Source: Pictodentalium vernedei | Taxonomy: Eukaryota; Mollusca; Scaphopoda; Dentaliida; Dentaliidae | Length of the DNA stretch: 64,000 nucleotides | Assembly: GCA_031216915.1 (NCBI GenBank) | Contig: CM062296.1 | Span: 142,766,344 to 142,830,343 of the forward strand | Direction of reading: 5' to 3' | Shown: positions 41,860-52,511 of the stretch, in pieces | Layout: every line of letters starts with the position of its first letter | Position numbering within the stretch: position 1 is the stretch's first letter | Position numbers and translations under genes: made by a program | The notes under the pieces: model-generated | The model's database searches: none | Told to the model about the DNA's origin: nothing | What the model saw: the letters and a program-made list of their open reading frames with translations, nothing else

Positions 41860-42960
41860 GGCTCACATAGGGAGCCCAAATATTAACCCAGGCTCTCGAT
41901 TTGATCAAAGTTGAATCTGACCTCCCTAGAGATGTTGTATACCAAATATGAAGCATTCTAACTGTTGGATCTGAAGAAGAAAAATTTTAAAGAAATTTCT
42001 TCATATTGCACCAAGTTAAAATTTGGGCCACCATAGCAAGCCCAAATATTAACCTTCAAGCCCGATTTGAACAAAATTGAATCTGACCCCTCTAGAGATG
42101 TTGTATACCAAAATCTGAAAGCATTCTAACCAGTGGATCTGAAAAAGAAGATTTTTAAAGAAATTTCCTCGTATTGCCGTAATCTAAAATATGGGCTACC
42201 ATAGGGAGCCGAAATACTAACCCAGGGAAACAATTTGAACAAACTTGAATCTGACTCCTCAACAGATGTTATAAACCAAATATGAAAGGATTCTGACAGG
42301 TGAATTTGAAGAAGATTTTTGAAGAAATTCCCTCATATTGCACTAAGTTAAATTTCAGGTTCCCATATGGAGACCAAATATTAACTCAGGCACTCAAATT
42401 GAACAAACATGAATCTGAATATGAAAGCATTCTGACTGGTGGATCTGAAGAAGACGATTTTTTAAGAAATATTCTCATATTGCACGAAGTTAAAATTTGG
42501 GCTACCATAGCAAGCCTGAATATATACCTATGAACCCGATTTGAACAAACCTGAATCTAACCCCCTAGAGATGTTGTATACCAAATATGAAAGCATTCTG
42601 ACTGGTGGATCTGAAGAAGATTTTTTAAAAAATATCCCCCATATTGAACTAAGTTAATATTAACCTTGGGACTTGGTTTGGACAATCTTGAATCTGACCC
42701 TCATAACAATGATGTATACCAAACATTAAAAGATTCTGACTGGTGGTTCTGAAGAAGAAGATTTTTAAAGAATATTCCCCACATTGCCCTAAGTTAAAAA
42801 TTTTGGCTCCTGTATTGAGCCCAAATAAGAACCAATTGGCTTTATTTTAACAAACCTGTATCTGACCCCCTATAAAGGCTGTATACCGAATATCAAAAGA
42901 TTCTGACCATTGGTCCTGGAGAAAAGATTTTTTAAAATTTTTGCAAATATGCTGACTCAG
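41860..42960 (-). repeat. ~165-bp tandem array, inverted orientation
   Basis: About seven units with GTATACCAAATATGAAAGCAT, TCTGACTGGTGGATCTGAAG, TTTTTAAAGAAAT, CATATTGCACTAAGTTAAA and TTGAACAAACTTGAATCTGA. It is the reverse complement of the unit at 14.2 and 27.9 kb. Confidence 0.82.
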
Positions 42961-42980
42961 CATTTTTTTGATGCCCTGTA

Positions 42981-43356
42981 TTTATTATTATTTATTTATT
43001 GGTGTTTAAGGTCACATACTTATGCACAATGGCTAATCGTGACCGTGACAGTTTTACGGGTGGAGGAAGCCGGAGTACCCGGAGAGAACCACCGAGCAAC
43101 GACGAGCAGCTGTCAGCTCTCCAACATCGTAACTCTGAACTCTGCACCACAGCACAGGCAGGGTTAGATTGGTTGAAGACATGCGCACCATCGACGTGCA
43201 GTACGCCTCAGTACACAGCGTCATCGTGCCCCCATGTAGGTAATCGGGGTGAAGTGTCTTGCCCAAGGACACAACGTGGTTGCCGCAGGTGGGATTCGAA
43301 CCGAGGACCTCTCAGCTTGCAGTTTGCATCTCTACCAACTGAGCCACCGCGCCCCC
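42981..43356 (-). mobile_element. tRNA-headed SINE, full length with exact target duplication
   Basis: Flanked by TTTGATGCCCTGTA at 42967-42980 and 43357-43370. On the minus strand it begins GGGGCGCGGTGGCTCAGTTG (box A) and has CGGTTCGAATCCC (box B), then the body and an (AATA)n tail. Least diverged SINE in the window. Confidence 0.93.
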
Positions 43357-43370
43357 TTTGATGCCCTGTA

Positions 43371-43610
43371 CAGAACACCCTAACATAACCAATGGCAATT
43401 TTTCTTTTATCACTGAATTCTACTGGTCCTAAGGATGCTTCATACCAAATAACAGCTCTCTGTTTCATGTGGTTTGGAAAATAAGGGCGTTTGAAAATAT
43501 TTGTATTTTTAGCTCCTGGGGTTCCCATGGGGATGGAGACAGCGGACAGAGAGCGATGAGATTAGCTCATCTTGACTTTGTCAACGTGAGCTAAAAAAAA
43601 GTGTGTGATT
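43371..43610. repeat. remnant of dispersed repeat ending GTGAGCTAAAA
   Basis: CATACCAAATAACAGCTCTC and GCTCCTGGGGTTCCCATGGG match the 37.6 and 38.9 kb repeats; it ends with AACGTGAGCTAAAAAAAAG. Confidence 0.55.
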
Positions 43611-43778
43611 CGCAGATCCCTAGCCCCAGGTGTTGGTTTCCAGGTCCTATTTTACCTATAAACTAAAAGCAGAACTTGTTAACCATAAGATTGTGATCAA
43701 AAGCATGGCCTACAATTAACTGAAATGTCCTATTATTTCATATCTAAAATAAATGCATGAGCTTGAAGTAAAACAAAG

Positions 43779-43925
43779 AGTTTATTTATTTATTTAATTT
43801 ATTTATTTGGGTTTTAGCGGCACTTCGACAGCCCGAGTCATCATGTGTCTGATAGTTTTACAGATGATGGAAGCCGGAGTATCTGGAGAGAACTACCAGG
43901 CAACGGTGAACAACAGCCAGAATAC
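43779..43925 (-). mobile_element. SINE 3' fragment
   Basis: Complement of the SINE tail and distal body (GATGGAAGCCGGAGTATCTG, GAGAACTACCAGGCAACGG). The head is missing. Confidence 0.75.
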
Positions 43926-43928
43926 ACG

Positions 43929-44405
43929 GTATAGTCGCCATGGACTGGTCATATTACACACATAAGCAGTGATGTCCATGCATGCATTACCAGGAAATAA
44001 AAATCATCAGTAAAATTTTAATTAAAGAAACACCCGCTGGTACCCAGTGCTTCATTAACTCTTTACCCAACGCAGACAATTTCAAAATTTATTATTTGAA
44101 ATATCATTTTTTAAATTTTTTCAAAACATTTCAACAAAACTATATCATGTGACCCCTCTTTGAATGAGCTCATTCCAAAGAGGGGTCACATGATATGGTT
44201 TTGTTGAAATTTTTCAAAAAATAATATTTTTTCAGTTGCTGAATTTGCATATTACACAGGCAGATGCAGGCGATACGATGGGTGACGGGTTAATTAAATT
44301 TTTGTTGATTATTCCTATAATTAGTGTTTTGAATCTAATATTATTGCATCCGTGGAAATATTGCCCACTCGTTAAAAGTTACCAGTCCATGACAGCTGTA
44401 CTGTA
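43929..44405. mobile_element. TACAGTACAG MITE, copy 2, with nested TTAA MITE
   Basis: Left end GGTATAGTCGCCATGGACTG, right end GACAGCTGTACTGTA; interior as in copy 1 but split by the TTAA MITE at 44055-44293. Confidence 0.8.
44055..44293. mobile_element. TTAA-target MITE, copy H, nested
   Basis: TTAA + CTCTTTACCCAACGCAGAC ... ATGGGTGACGGG + TTAA. Core ATATCATGTGACCCCTCTTT with a palindrome centred on GAATGAGCTCATTC. Inserted into CATTAATTAAATTT of the host MITE. Confidence 0.88.
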
Positions 44406-44414
44406 CTACCTGTG

Positions 44415-44560
44415 CACAAGAAGGGTTAGCACTGATTGGATCACACCCCTCTTCAAGGACAATCTGGATTATGTGCCCAATGACACAGTTATCACTGGTC
44501 TGGATCGAACTGTGGATCTTTTGGTTTGAAGTTCAGTGCTTTAACCACAAGCTACCGCGA
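44415..44560 (-). mobile_element. SINE head fragment, diverged
   Basis: Minus strand shows a degenerate tRNA-like head (GGTAGCTTGTGGTTAAAGC, box B CAGTTCGATCC) and GTGTCATTGGGCACAT of the body. Confidence 0.6.
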
Positions 44561-44852
44561 AGTATTAATTCACAGAAGTCTAACAGATGCAAAGGTAAAC
44601 ATGAAACGAAGTCTTAATTATAGACTATCAATATATTTATTTAATTCTTTAATAATTTAATTTATTCCCTCTATTTTCTATTTTCATACCACATCATCAT
44701 CTGTTACATATATTTCAAGGTACAGTTAATTCTAATGTATATAACTGAAGAGAAAAAACAAAAGCATAATATACAAATATTATGAAACAAAAAATAATAA
44801 AACCTCCACAGAAGACGTATCAATGGGTCAGGTGCATAGCCAGGATATCAAA

Positions 44853-44886
<34 letters not shown>

Positions 44887-45344
44887 CGGGGTGAGAGTAA
44901 TATTTAGGGGCATACAGAATATGATTCACTGCCTCATCCGATCACAAGAGAGGGGTCCCCCATCATTGGAGGGAATTTGGCCTTTCCCCAGGAAAAATGT
45001 TGAAGTTCGAGTCCAAAAAAAACCCCTGCAGTTTCCTTGACCAATGTGGACTAACTAGTAGTGAATTATAGACACAAATGGACTCAGAATCAAGAAAACT
45101 GCTAGATATTAAAATTTCTTGTCTGATGTTCCTTACTGGGTTAACATGGGGGACATGATTGAAATTTCATCCTCCCCCCCCCCCCCCCCCTCCCAGCTAT
45201 GCCACTGCACAGGGCACCTTGGTTTTTTGCTACTTGACCTTATCTGGACATGATTCAGATTCAATTTTTTTACAGTTAGAAAGGGTCGAAAGGGATTGGC
45301 ATATGCCGTCCCTGCACACTCTGGGTGCAGGGACTGTTGGGAAA
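44561..45344. other. intergenic DNA with poly-G and poly-C tracts, no gene
   Basis: G22 at 44864-44885 and C17 at 45174-45190. No supported coding region. Confidence 0.55.
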
Positions 45345-45452
45345 GGGGGCGCAGTGGCTCAATAGGTAGAGGTGCAGACTGCCAGCCGCGAGGGGCCTTG
45401 GTTCGAATTTGATGGTGCACTCGTCTTCAACCAATGCCAACCCTGCTTGAAG
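45345..45452 (+). mobile_element. SINE with large internal deletion
   Basis: tRNA head GGGGGCGCAGTGGCTCAATA and TTGGTTCGAATTT are followed directly by TGATGGTGCACTCGTCTTCA and ACCCTGCTTGAAG; the middle of the body is gone. Confidence 0.8.
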
Positions 45453-45723
45453 TGCCGGATTAAGGCATGGGCTTTATGGGCTGCAGCAAAGGGGCCTCTG
45501 CCCACTGAGGGCCTCCAGACATTAAGTGAAATTAATTCACTGTGAAAAGTTACTTCATTTGTAAATGCAGAATGAAAGTATTAGTATACTGAATTATCTC
45601 TTAAAAAGGGCTCAATTAATATGCTGTACAATATACTGAAATTTTTTTCTTTTTTCTTGCCCATTATTCCAACTCGTTGGCACTGGAAATCCTGATTACA
45701 ATGAGACGATCTCATACTCACTA

Positions 45724-46037
45724 CAGTTAAAACTAGAAGTCCTGTCCTGAAATGCGCACAAATAGCACGTTGAAATGCGCGTTAATGTACGCGTTATGAC
45801 CCAAGTAAAGCTATCAAGTTCTGTACATATGACCTGTGTACAAGCAATGTTTCAGCCAATGGACCTCCGGGTAACCCGGAGGTCCATTGGCAGAAACATT
45901 GCATGTGTTTGCTATGAGTAATCAAGAGAACCTGCCGTGCTTTGGATGCCATTCGATATGGCAATTGCGCGCAATTCCAACGCGCAATTAAGCCTAGATA
46001 AGCGCAGTATTCATGACAGGACTTCTAGTTTTAACTG
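45724..46037. mobile_element. TA-flanked MITE (CAGTTAAAACTAGAAG ends), copy 1
   Basis: Flanked by TA (45722-45723, 46038-46039). Long terminal repeats CAGTTAAAACTAGAAGTCC / GGACTTCTAGTTTTAACTG; centre CCAATGGACCTCCGGGT-AACCCGGAGGTCCATTGG. No coding capacity. Confidence 0.92.
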
Positions 46038-46276
46038 TAAGGGCACTTGCACCCATCTATGCAGACCTAATATTGTAGAAGTTGAATAAATTGATTTCAA
46101 GAATCCCGGTACAAATCACAGATTTAAAATAAAACTGCAAAGCTGTCAGATTTTGTTGGTCAAAAGTCTGGATAAGAGATGATGGGAATTTATTACTGCC
46201 ACTGCTTGTGACATTTATGATTTATATATCAACAGTACCAATAAACCAACCAATCCACTAAATATCATAGTACTAG

Positions 46277-46740
46277 TACTGAAGTGGTTAACCGGATTAT
46301 TGGTTTGGAACCAGTTAGCTACCTAACTGATTAGAAAAAACGTTAACCGGTTATCCGAAATATCGATAGTGATCATCATTCCACGTTTAAAATGTAGTAA
46401 ATCTGCCACTTCTCCTTTGCGATAGATTACACATCGAAGCCGCGATGTATATATTGAGAAACAATCAAGTTTGGTATTCAAGACTTTGTTATTGATCGGC
46501 AGTTTCCGTGAGTAATGAGAAATCGCAGCAACTATTCCATAGTGTGTATACAAACGAACATTGTCGAGTACTCGACAACATTCGTTTGTATACACACTAC
46601 AAATAGTTTGAGAATACTGCTTTCCAACTTCTATTGTTTTGATCCCATATTCGGTGAAATAATGGCCATGGATAACCAGATATTATCTGGTTATCGCTAT
46701 TGGTTAGTCGGTTACAAAAATGCGCCAACCATTTCAGCGC
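46277..46740. mobile_element. possible TIR element with GGTTAACCGG repeats
   Basis: Left CTGAAGTGGTTAACCGG, right AACCATTTCAG with several GGTTA/TAACC words; the centre has a 30-bp-arm palindrome at 46540-46599 (two mismatches). No target duplication found, so the boundaries are tentative. Confidence 0.45.
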
Positions 46741-47243
46741 TACACAATACCCAAGTTTTTTTTTAGGTCATTTCCCATCAAAATGCAATCAATATTACAT
46801 GTATACGAAGTACCGAGTTGTGCACAGTTTTCTGGTGAAACACAACACTTAAATGTCTATAAATTGTCAAATAGACATAAAAACTTCAAACAATTTTCTA
46901 TAATACGACATTTCCTTCTCTAAATTACATTATGTGTCTTTATTTTATACATTATTTGACTTGTACTCGGAACTGCTTAGTACTGCTCAGTATTTTCTAG
47001 GATCAGTCCTGCATGTACATATACATCCTGGGACAGGTGCCCAGTTTGGAATAACAGACACAAGACTGTTGGTCCCTGTCTCAATGACAGCCATCAGAAA
47101 GAAATTTTATTTGCGGGCCTGTACCTGCCTTTTCCACTTGCTAATATAAATGAACTTCAGTTGGGAGGTTTTGATTTTACAGATTCCGTTTCGGTTCAGT
47201 TTCTGGAATGAACCTTGGTTTCAGTTAAGTTTTTGTACATGTA

Positions 47244-47545
47244 CAGTTAAAACTAGAAGTCCTGTCATGAAATGCGTACAAATAGCACGTTGACATGCGC
47301 GTTATGACCCAATTAAAGCTATCATATTCTGTACATATGGCCTGTGCACAAGCAATGTTTCAGCCAATGGACCTCTGGGTAACCCGGAGGTCCATTGGCA
47401 GAAACATTGCATGTGTTTGCTATGAGTAACCAGGAGAACCTGTCGTGCTTTGGGTGCCAATCGATATGGCAATCGCACGCAATTCCAACGCGCAATTAAG
47501 CCTAGATAAGCGCACTATTCGTGACAGGACTTCTAGTTTTAACTG
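47244..47545. mobile_element. TA-flanked MITE (CAGTTAAAACTAGAAG ends), copy 2
   Basis: 302 bp, TA at 47242-47243 and 47546-47547, about 90% alike to copy 1 by eye, with the same central palindrome. Confidence 0.92.
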
Positions 47546-47686
47546 TATGTCACAATGTCAGTGTGCAAAATTTGCTGAGAACACTTGTTTCATTCGCATA
47601 GTGGTTTTGCAAAATTAAATCTATGTGGACGGATGAATGGTTAGCCAACGGTTGCATCTTGAATGCTAAAGTCTGAGTCACTTGAC

Positions 47687-47911
47687 TGGTAGAGTGCTAA
47701 TTTTTTTCTCAGCCTCAAGATTTGTTCACACATTTTTGTCTTGTTACAATTCATGGGAGAGTGCCTATAAATTGTAACAATGCAAATCGATAGAGATGAA
47801 GTAATTTTACTTACAAGATAATACGAAGGACATCCACAGAATATGAAGTCTTTAACTTTAGGTACCTGCAGTTCAAAATAAAGTCCAAATATCGGCTTCT
47901 AGCACTCTACC
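47687..47911. mobile_element. MITE with TGGTAGAGTGCTA ends
   Basis: Left TGGTAGAGTGCTAA and right CTAGCACTCTACCA are inverted copies. The centre carries the GGGAGAGTGCC motif with half its palindrome deleted. Confidence 0.8.
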
Positions 47912-48058
47912 AAATAAGCAGCCTTTCTTGTGGCTTGATAGATTTTTATATCTTTGCCATAAAAAGCTATATATAGGCTATATATATTTCAGTTCCATGC
48001 AATATATGAATACTTGTTAATGATAAAAAAAAAGCAGTTTCCTAAGAATTTTTACATA

Positions 48059-48304
48059 CAGTACAGTTGCCGTGAAATGGTCGTAATCCACACGTGGGCA
48101 GTGATGTCCATGCATCTGTTTACCAGGCAGTAAAAATCATCATTTGCAAAATTTTATTTAATGAAGCACCGGGTTGTACCCGGTGCTTCATTAATTAAAT
48201 TTTTGATGATTATTTCGGTAATTAGTGTTTGGAATCTAATATTATTGCGTCCGTGGAAATATTGCCCATGCGTGGAAAGTGACCAGTCCAAGGCGACTGT
48301 ACTG
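48059..48304. mobile_element. TACAGTACAG MITE, copy 3
   Basis: TA-flanked; CAGTACAGTTGCC / GGCGACTGTACTG ends; centre GAAGCACCGGGT-TGT-ACCCGGTGCTTC. Gives the uninterrupted version of the site occupied in copy 2. Confidence 0.88.
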
Positions 48305-48409
48305 TAGCCGAGCATTCGGTTAGCCATCTCTAACCCACGTGAACGGTCAGTCGATTAGAGTCATTTTTGAAATTTTGCCACTGTACTCTTTTTTGAAATT
48401 TTGCCACTG

Positions 48410-49021
48410 TACTCTTGAGTGCCTAATAATCATACATGTATGATTATTCTTTTTCGAACAAAATTCCCGCCTGTGTGATCCTTATTTGCCCCTGTATGAT
48501 TATTAATTTTCAGCAATCGAATGTGCAGAGCGGCTGCTTATCTCAAGAAGTTCACCAAAACAAACTAGTAAGGTACATGTACAAGCAAACACAGGATGCA
48601 ATGGAAATGTTAATGGATAGAGAGCTGGAAGCATATATTTGGGCTTCATTCTGAGTACTGGTACCATAACTTCAAGACCTAGTACCCAGTGCATGTGCTT
48701 CATACCATCACTGAAACAGAATGAATTAGTCTATAAGGTTTTGCCTTGGTGCAATTTATGGGAGAGTGCCTACAGGCACTCTCCCATAAATTGCAACATG
48801 TCAAATCCATGTGAAAATTATGATAACCAAAAGTAATTTAGCCCTTCACCACTTCAAAAGCATTAGACGTCTGAAAACTGTTCAAAGCACAGCAGTTGGC
48901 TAACATCTTGGAATTTTCCACCCTATACTATTATTCGACCCTGTACTATTATTAATTTTCAGGAAATTTTCCACTCTGTACTATTATTTTGCCCTGTACT
49001 ATTATTAGGCACTCAAGAGTA
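48410..49021. mobile_element. 612-bp MITE with TACTCTTGAGTGCCTAATA ends
   Basis: Perfect 21-bp terminal inverted repeats (TACTCTTGAGTGCC then TAATAAT). Subterminal direct repeats GTATGATTATTAATTTTCAG / GTACTATTATTAATTTTCAG. A perfect GGGAGAGTGCC palindrome at about 48755-48800. No transposase. Confidence 0.88.
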
Positions 49022-49400
49022 TGTGTTAAGAACACATAGTAAATAACACTTCTGGTTCCTTAACTTGGAAAAAATTCCAAATAGTTTGTATAACACCACT
49101 CACCACAAAAATCCCTGTCTTTAAGTACGGTAACTATCTCTTTTGGGTTCAGCCTAACTTCCCATTGATCTAGAAGTTTAGTTCTGGAGGATCAGTTGTT
49201 AAGCCTACTGAGTCAGAAAAAACATATATTAGAATAACTCATCTCTGATGCGCTCTTATTGTGACATTGTCTCCCTTACTGACTCACCCACCGAATGATT
49301 CAATGAGGGGGGAAAATGTGACAATGAAAACATGAAGCATTCGCCACTTTGCCAGATAAACTAAGTGACTAGTCTACATGTAGTTCAGTTCCCCCAGTGA

Positions 49401-49768
49401 GATTTATTTATTTGGTGGGGTTTAAGGTCACATACTTATGCACAATGGCTAATCATGACCGTGACAGTTTTACGGGCGGAGAAGCCAGAGTACCAGGAGA
49501 GAACCACCAAGCATCGACGAGCAACTGTCAGCTATTGAACATTCTTACTGTGTTCAAGCTCCGCTCAAGCAGGGTTACAGCGGTTGAAGACAGGTGCACC
49601 CTTGACGTGCAGTACGCCTTAGTAAACAGCATCATCGTGCCCCCATGTAGGCAACCGGGATAAAGTGCCTTGCCCAAGGACACAACGCGGATCGTCCCGG
49701 TCGAGGAGCGAACCCGGGACCTCTAGCAGAGAAGTCCAACAGTCTACCATTGAGCCACCCCTCCCCCG
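49401..49768 (-). mobile_element. tRNA-headed SINE downstream of COG4
   Basis: Minus strand: GGGGGAGGGGTGGCTCAATG head, GGTTCGCTCC box B, shared body, tail TAAATAAATAAATC. It lies about 175 bases beyond the COG4 stop in the same orientation and could fall in the 3' UTR. Confidence 0.85.
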
Positions 49769-49942
49769 GTAAGATAGTTTGATCAGTTTATGCAGAAACA
49801 TGGTAAAACCATTCAGCCATTGTTTTGCTGGGTCTTGCAATTCAATTTTCCAGTTTGCCATGAAAAACGAACCAAATCAGAAGACCAAACATCACCCTCT
49901 CAAAACTGAATACCTCAAGGCTTGAAGCTTGATCTTCCCATA

Positions 49943-52198
49943 CTAAAGCTTCAGTCTTTTGATATCTTCAGTCCTAAAGTCAACTCTATATGACAAAACC
50001 TGTCTCACTTCTGTTGGCGTTAATCGCCAAGTCAATGGTCCAGAGTTTGATCCCCAATAGTCTAATATTTCATCTACCTTCTCTAAATTTAGAATAGTTG
50101 CCATCTGTGAGAGTCTTGCAAATTTATCTCTGATCGTCCATGTTGTTACAGAAGTCAAGTAACCCACGAGGGATCGCAATTCCTTATCAAACTGTAAACC
50201 TCCAAGCCTATTAAATGTTGTTTTCATGACAGATTTCTCCAGCTGCGTAGTAATTTCACCAGATATTAGTCCTACATATCTATCATAATTTGCAGAAATC
50301 AAGCTCATCTTGAAGTTTTTCAACATATTGTCCAAGTTTACAATAAAATTCTGAACCCAGGGATCATTTGCCTCAAATATGGTGAAATCATCCTCCGATA
50401 AGTTATGACTGGTTGACATAAATGCCTCTACCATTGGTTTTATTCTAGGCTTTACTGCACTATCATTCAACTGAGAGAAACCGTAGTCTAATACTTCTTT
50501 GAACCTGCTTGAAACTGTACCCAAATTATTTAAACAAGTCTCAATTTTCACTTTACTTTGTTCATTAATTTGATTTCCAATTTTTACTATATCATCCTCT
50601 ATACTATTTTTCAAGGTTTTTAGAAAATCACAGCTGACTTCTGCATTATTTAATGTTATAAGGAATGAATATTTTGCTTTCTCTGTGTCAGAACTCTGCA
50701 GTTTTCCAGTTTGTATACTGCTTTGAACTAAATTGTATGCCTGTGTAAAATCAAAACCTGATGGAAATCCTGTTCTCAGTTTTGAATACAAGACTTCTTG
50801 GAAATCATGTTCCAGTATGGTACAGGCATGATTCAACATTGCACATATACCATCAACACTACCACTGGAAATACAGCGTCTTATACTTTTTTTTACAATA
50901 TAAAATACGTCATCCACCATACTTGATGTGAGTGAGCCTTCATCTGCTATTTCCATACTAACAGCCTTGGAGACCATCTCTCTCATGAAATACTCCTCCA
51001 TTGATATAAAATGCCCAATTAACTCTTGCATTTCTCTTCGGAGGTCACAGTCATTCAAAAGTTTGTCAACTTCTAGAATGTAGTCAGTTTTAAACTTTTC
51101 ATCTTGTGATGTATCCACATCAGCTATTGCCCTTCTTCTGAAGAATCTTTGGTACATTTCTGTTCTAGCATTCAATATTACTAGCTCAGACAAGAAAACA
51201 TCCAACTCTTTTGGATCCAGTTTTTCAGTTGAAGATTGTTTAGCAAACATAACACTTTGTTGTACTTTTTGACTTAACATTTTGAATTTCCTAGCCAGTT
51301 TGAAGTTGTCAAGAACTCTTCGTGCTTGTCTATCACATTCCTTTTGTAAAATTTTTAGTAGAATAAACAATTTACCTGGTCCATAATATGTTTCAACTAA
51401 TGGCTGATGAATTTCAACTACTCGGGCAATTTCTTCAAACAGCAAAGTCAATGTGTCTGCAAACACTATATTTGCTCTCTTATCATCAGTGTCAGTGTGT
51501 AAAGCTAATAACAGATTACCATCAGATTTTTCTGACAGTTTTGACGCCAAATATTTTCCAAACTTTGTCAATCCCTCTTCATTCAATCCAAGTAAAGGAA
51601 ATATTTTGAAAAATCTCTCAACTGAGGCAGCATCGCCACTGTGAACGGCAGCATCAAATCTGTTGTTCACTATTACTTTGAGCTTCTCTTCCGCCTCATG
51701 AAGTAATTGGAATGAAGAATCAAGTGTGCTTCCCTCACTGGCATCTGCTGTCATTCTAATAACATTTTCATCTAAACTTCTAAACCTGTGGACATGGCCT
51801 GCTGCGGTTTCATACTCTTCATTCTGAAGAGCAGCTTGGACACCATCTGTGCAGAATTTCAGGTCCAGTACATCTTCAACTCTTGTTATACTGCTGGTAA
51901 CATTACCTTTAGCCAAATCCAACTGTCTAACTTTACTGCTGACATTCTCTGCTAAAGTTGAGGTGAATGATATCATATTTGTCAGCTGTTTTGAATCTGA
52001 CTGAAGTATCTGCAAATTCGGAAGCATTTTATGAAGTGACACCATCTTGCTTTCGAGCACCATCTGATGCTCCAATAGGGCATTTAATTCATTCTTTACT
52101 CTCTCCTCTTCGTCACAAAAAGCATTAAATGAATTTTTTATTTCGTTCAAATCTGTGAGCGCTTCCGCATCTTTCACTCGAGCTTGAAACGTGGCCAT
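49943..52198 (-). CDS. COG4: conserved oligomeric Golgi complex subunit 4 (COG4), single exon
   Basis: Codes for 751 residues, close to the ~785 of vertebrate COG4. COG4 is a lobe-A subunit of the COG complex, a vesicle tether on the cytosolic face of the Golgi that supports retrograde transport and glycosylation-enzyme recycling. The N-terminus has the helical ELNALLEHQMVLESKMVSLH and AENVSSKVRQLDLAK segments. The middle has VERFFKIFPLLGL, VETYYGPGKL, MEEYFMRE and TSSMVDDVFYIVKK. The C-terminus, FNRLGGLQFDKELRSLVGYL through DYWGSNSGPLTWRLTPTEVR to EDIKRLKL, is nearly invariant in the family. I chose the ATG at 52198 (MATFQARVKD): the frame is open for 47 more codons upstream, but those show no family similarity. 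No frameshift or stop. There are no introns, whereas animal COG4 genes usually have many, so it may be a retrocopy or an intron-loss gene. Confidence 0.96.
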   Translation of the reverse strand: MATFQARVKDAEALTDLNEIKNSFNAFCDEEERVKNELNALLEHQMVLESKMVSLHKMLPNLQILQSDSKQLTNMISFTSTLAENVSSKVRQLDLAKGNVTSSITRVEDVLDLKFCTDGVQAALQNEEYETAAGHVHRFRSLDENVIRMTADASEGSTLDSSFQLLHEAEEKLKVIVNNRFDAAVHSGDAASVERFFKIFPLLGLNEEGLTKFGKYLASKLSEKSDGNLLLALHTDTDDKRANIVFADTLTLLFEEIARVVEIHQPLVETYYGPGKLFILLKILQKECDRQARRVLDNFKLARKFKMLSQKVQQSVMFAKQSSTEKLDPKELDVFLSELVILNARTEMYQRFFRRRAIADVDTSQDEKFKTDYILEVDKLLNDCDLRREMQELIGHFISMEEYFMREMVSKAVSMEIADEGSLTSSMVDDVFYIVKKSIRRCISSGSVDGICAMLNHACTILEHDFQEVLYSKLRTGFPSGFDFTQAYNLVQSSIQTGKLQSSDTEKAKYSFLITLNNAEVSCDFLKTLKNSIEDDIVKIGNQINEQSKVKIETCLNNLGTVSSRFKEVLDYGFSQLNDSAVKPRIKPMVEAFMSTSHNLSEDDFTIFEANDPWVQNFIVNLDNMLKNFKMSLISANYDRYVGLISGEITTQLEKSVMKTTFNRLGGLQFDKELRSLVGYLTSVTTWTIRDKFARLSQMATILNLEKVDEILDYWGSNSGPLTWRLTPTEVRQVLSYRVDFRTEDIKRLKL

Positions 52199-52511
52199 TA
52201 TTGTGTTGTCAGGAAACTCTTCGGACAGACAGGAGTAGTCGGTCCTACTAAAAGGAGACCGCAAGAGACCACCGGACGTACAAAAAAAACGACCGTAGAC
52301 GATTGTAGAAAAAGTAAATTTATGAGAAAATAAATACACAGAAAAGTTTATACTGACCTTCTAAACACCTGTACAAAATATTATAATGATGGGACTTGTT
52401 TAACCCATTTTATTACAGAAACTAAACAATAATTCTACGGTCGTCTCCTAGTAGGCCTACTGTTCTAATTTAAGACGACCGTAAATAATGTAAAAAAAAT
52501 ATGGACATTTC
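52199..52511 (-). promoter_or_regulatory. COG4 upstream region
   Basis: About 310 bases between the COG4 start and the LINE 3' end. The word ACGACCGTA or its complement occurs three times (near 52289, 52436 and 52483). The latter two form an inverted pair around a TAGTAGGCCTACT palindrome. A GAAGGTCAGT near 52355 (minus strand) could be a splice donor of a 5' UTR intron; no acceptor was convincing. Confidence 0.35.

Noticed and set aside
43280-43356. tRNA gene
   Set aside because: Boxes A and B are present, but the sequence runs on into the SINE body and lacks a tRNA fold; it is a SINE head.
46277-46740. hAT element with 8-bp duplication
   Set aside because: Terminal repeats are short and imperfect and no 8-bp duplication was found; kept only as a low-confidence feature.
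52199-52339. 47-codon N-terminal extension of COG4 to an upstream ATG
   Set aside because: The frame is open but shows no similarity to the family; the ATG at 52198 gives a protein of the usual length and start.
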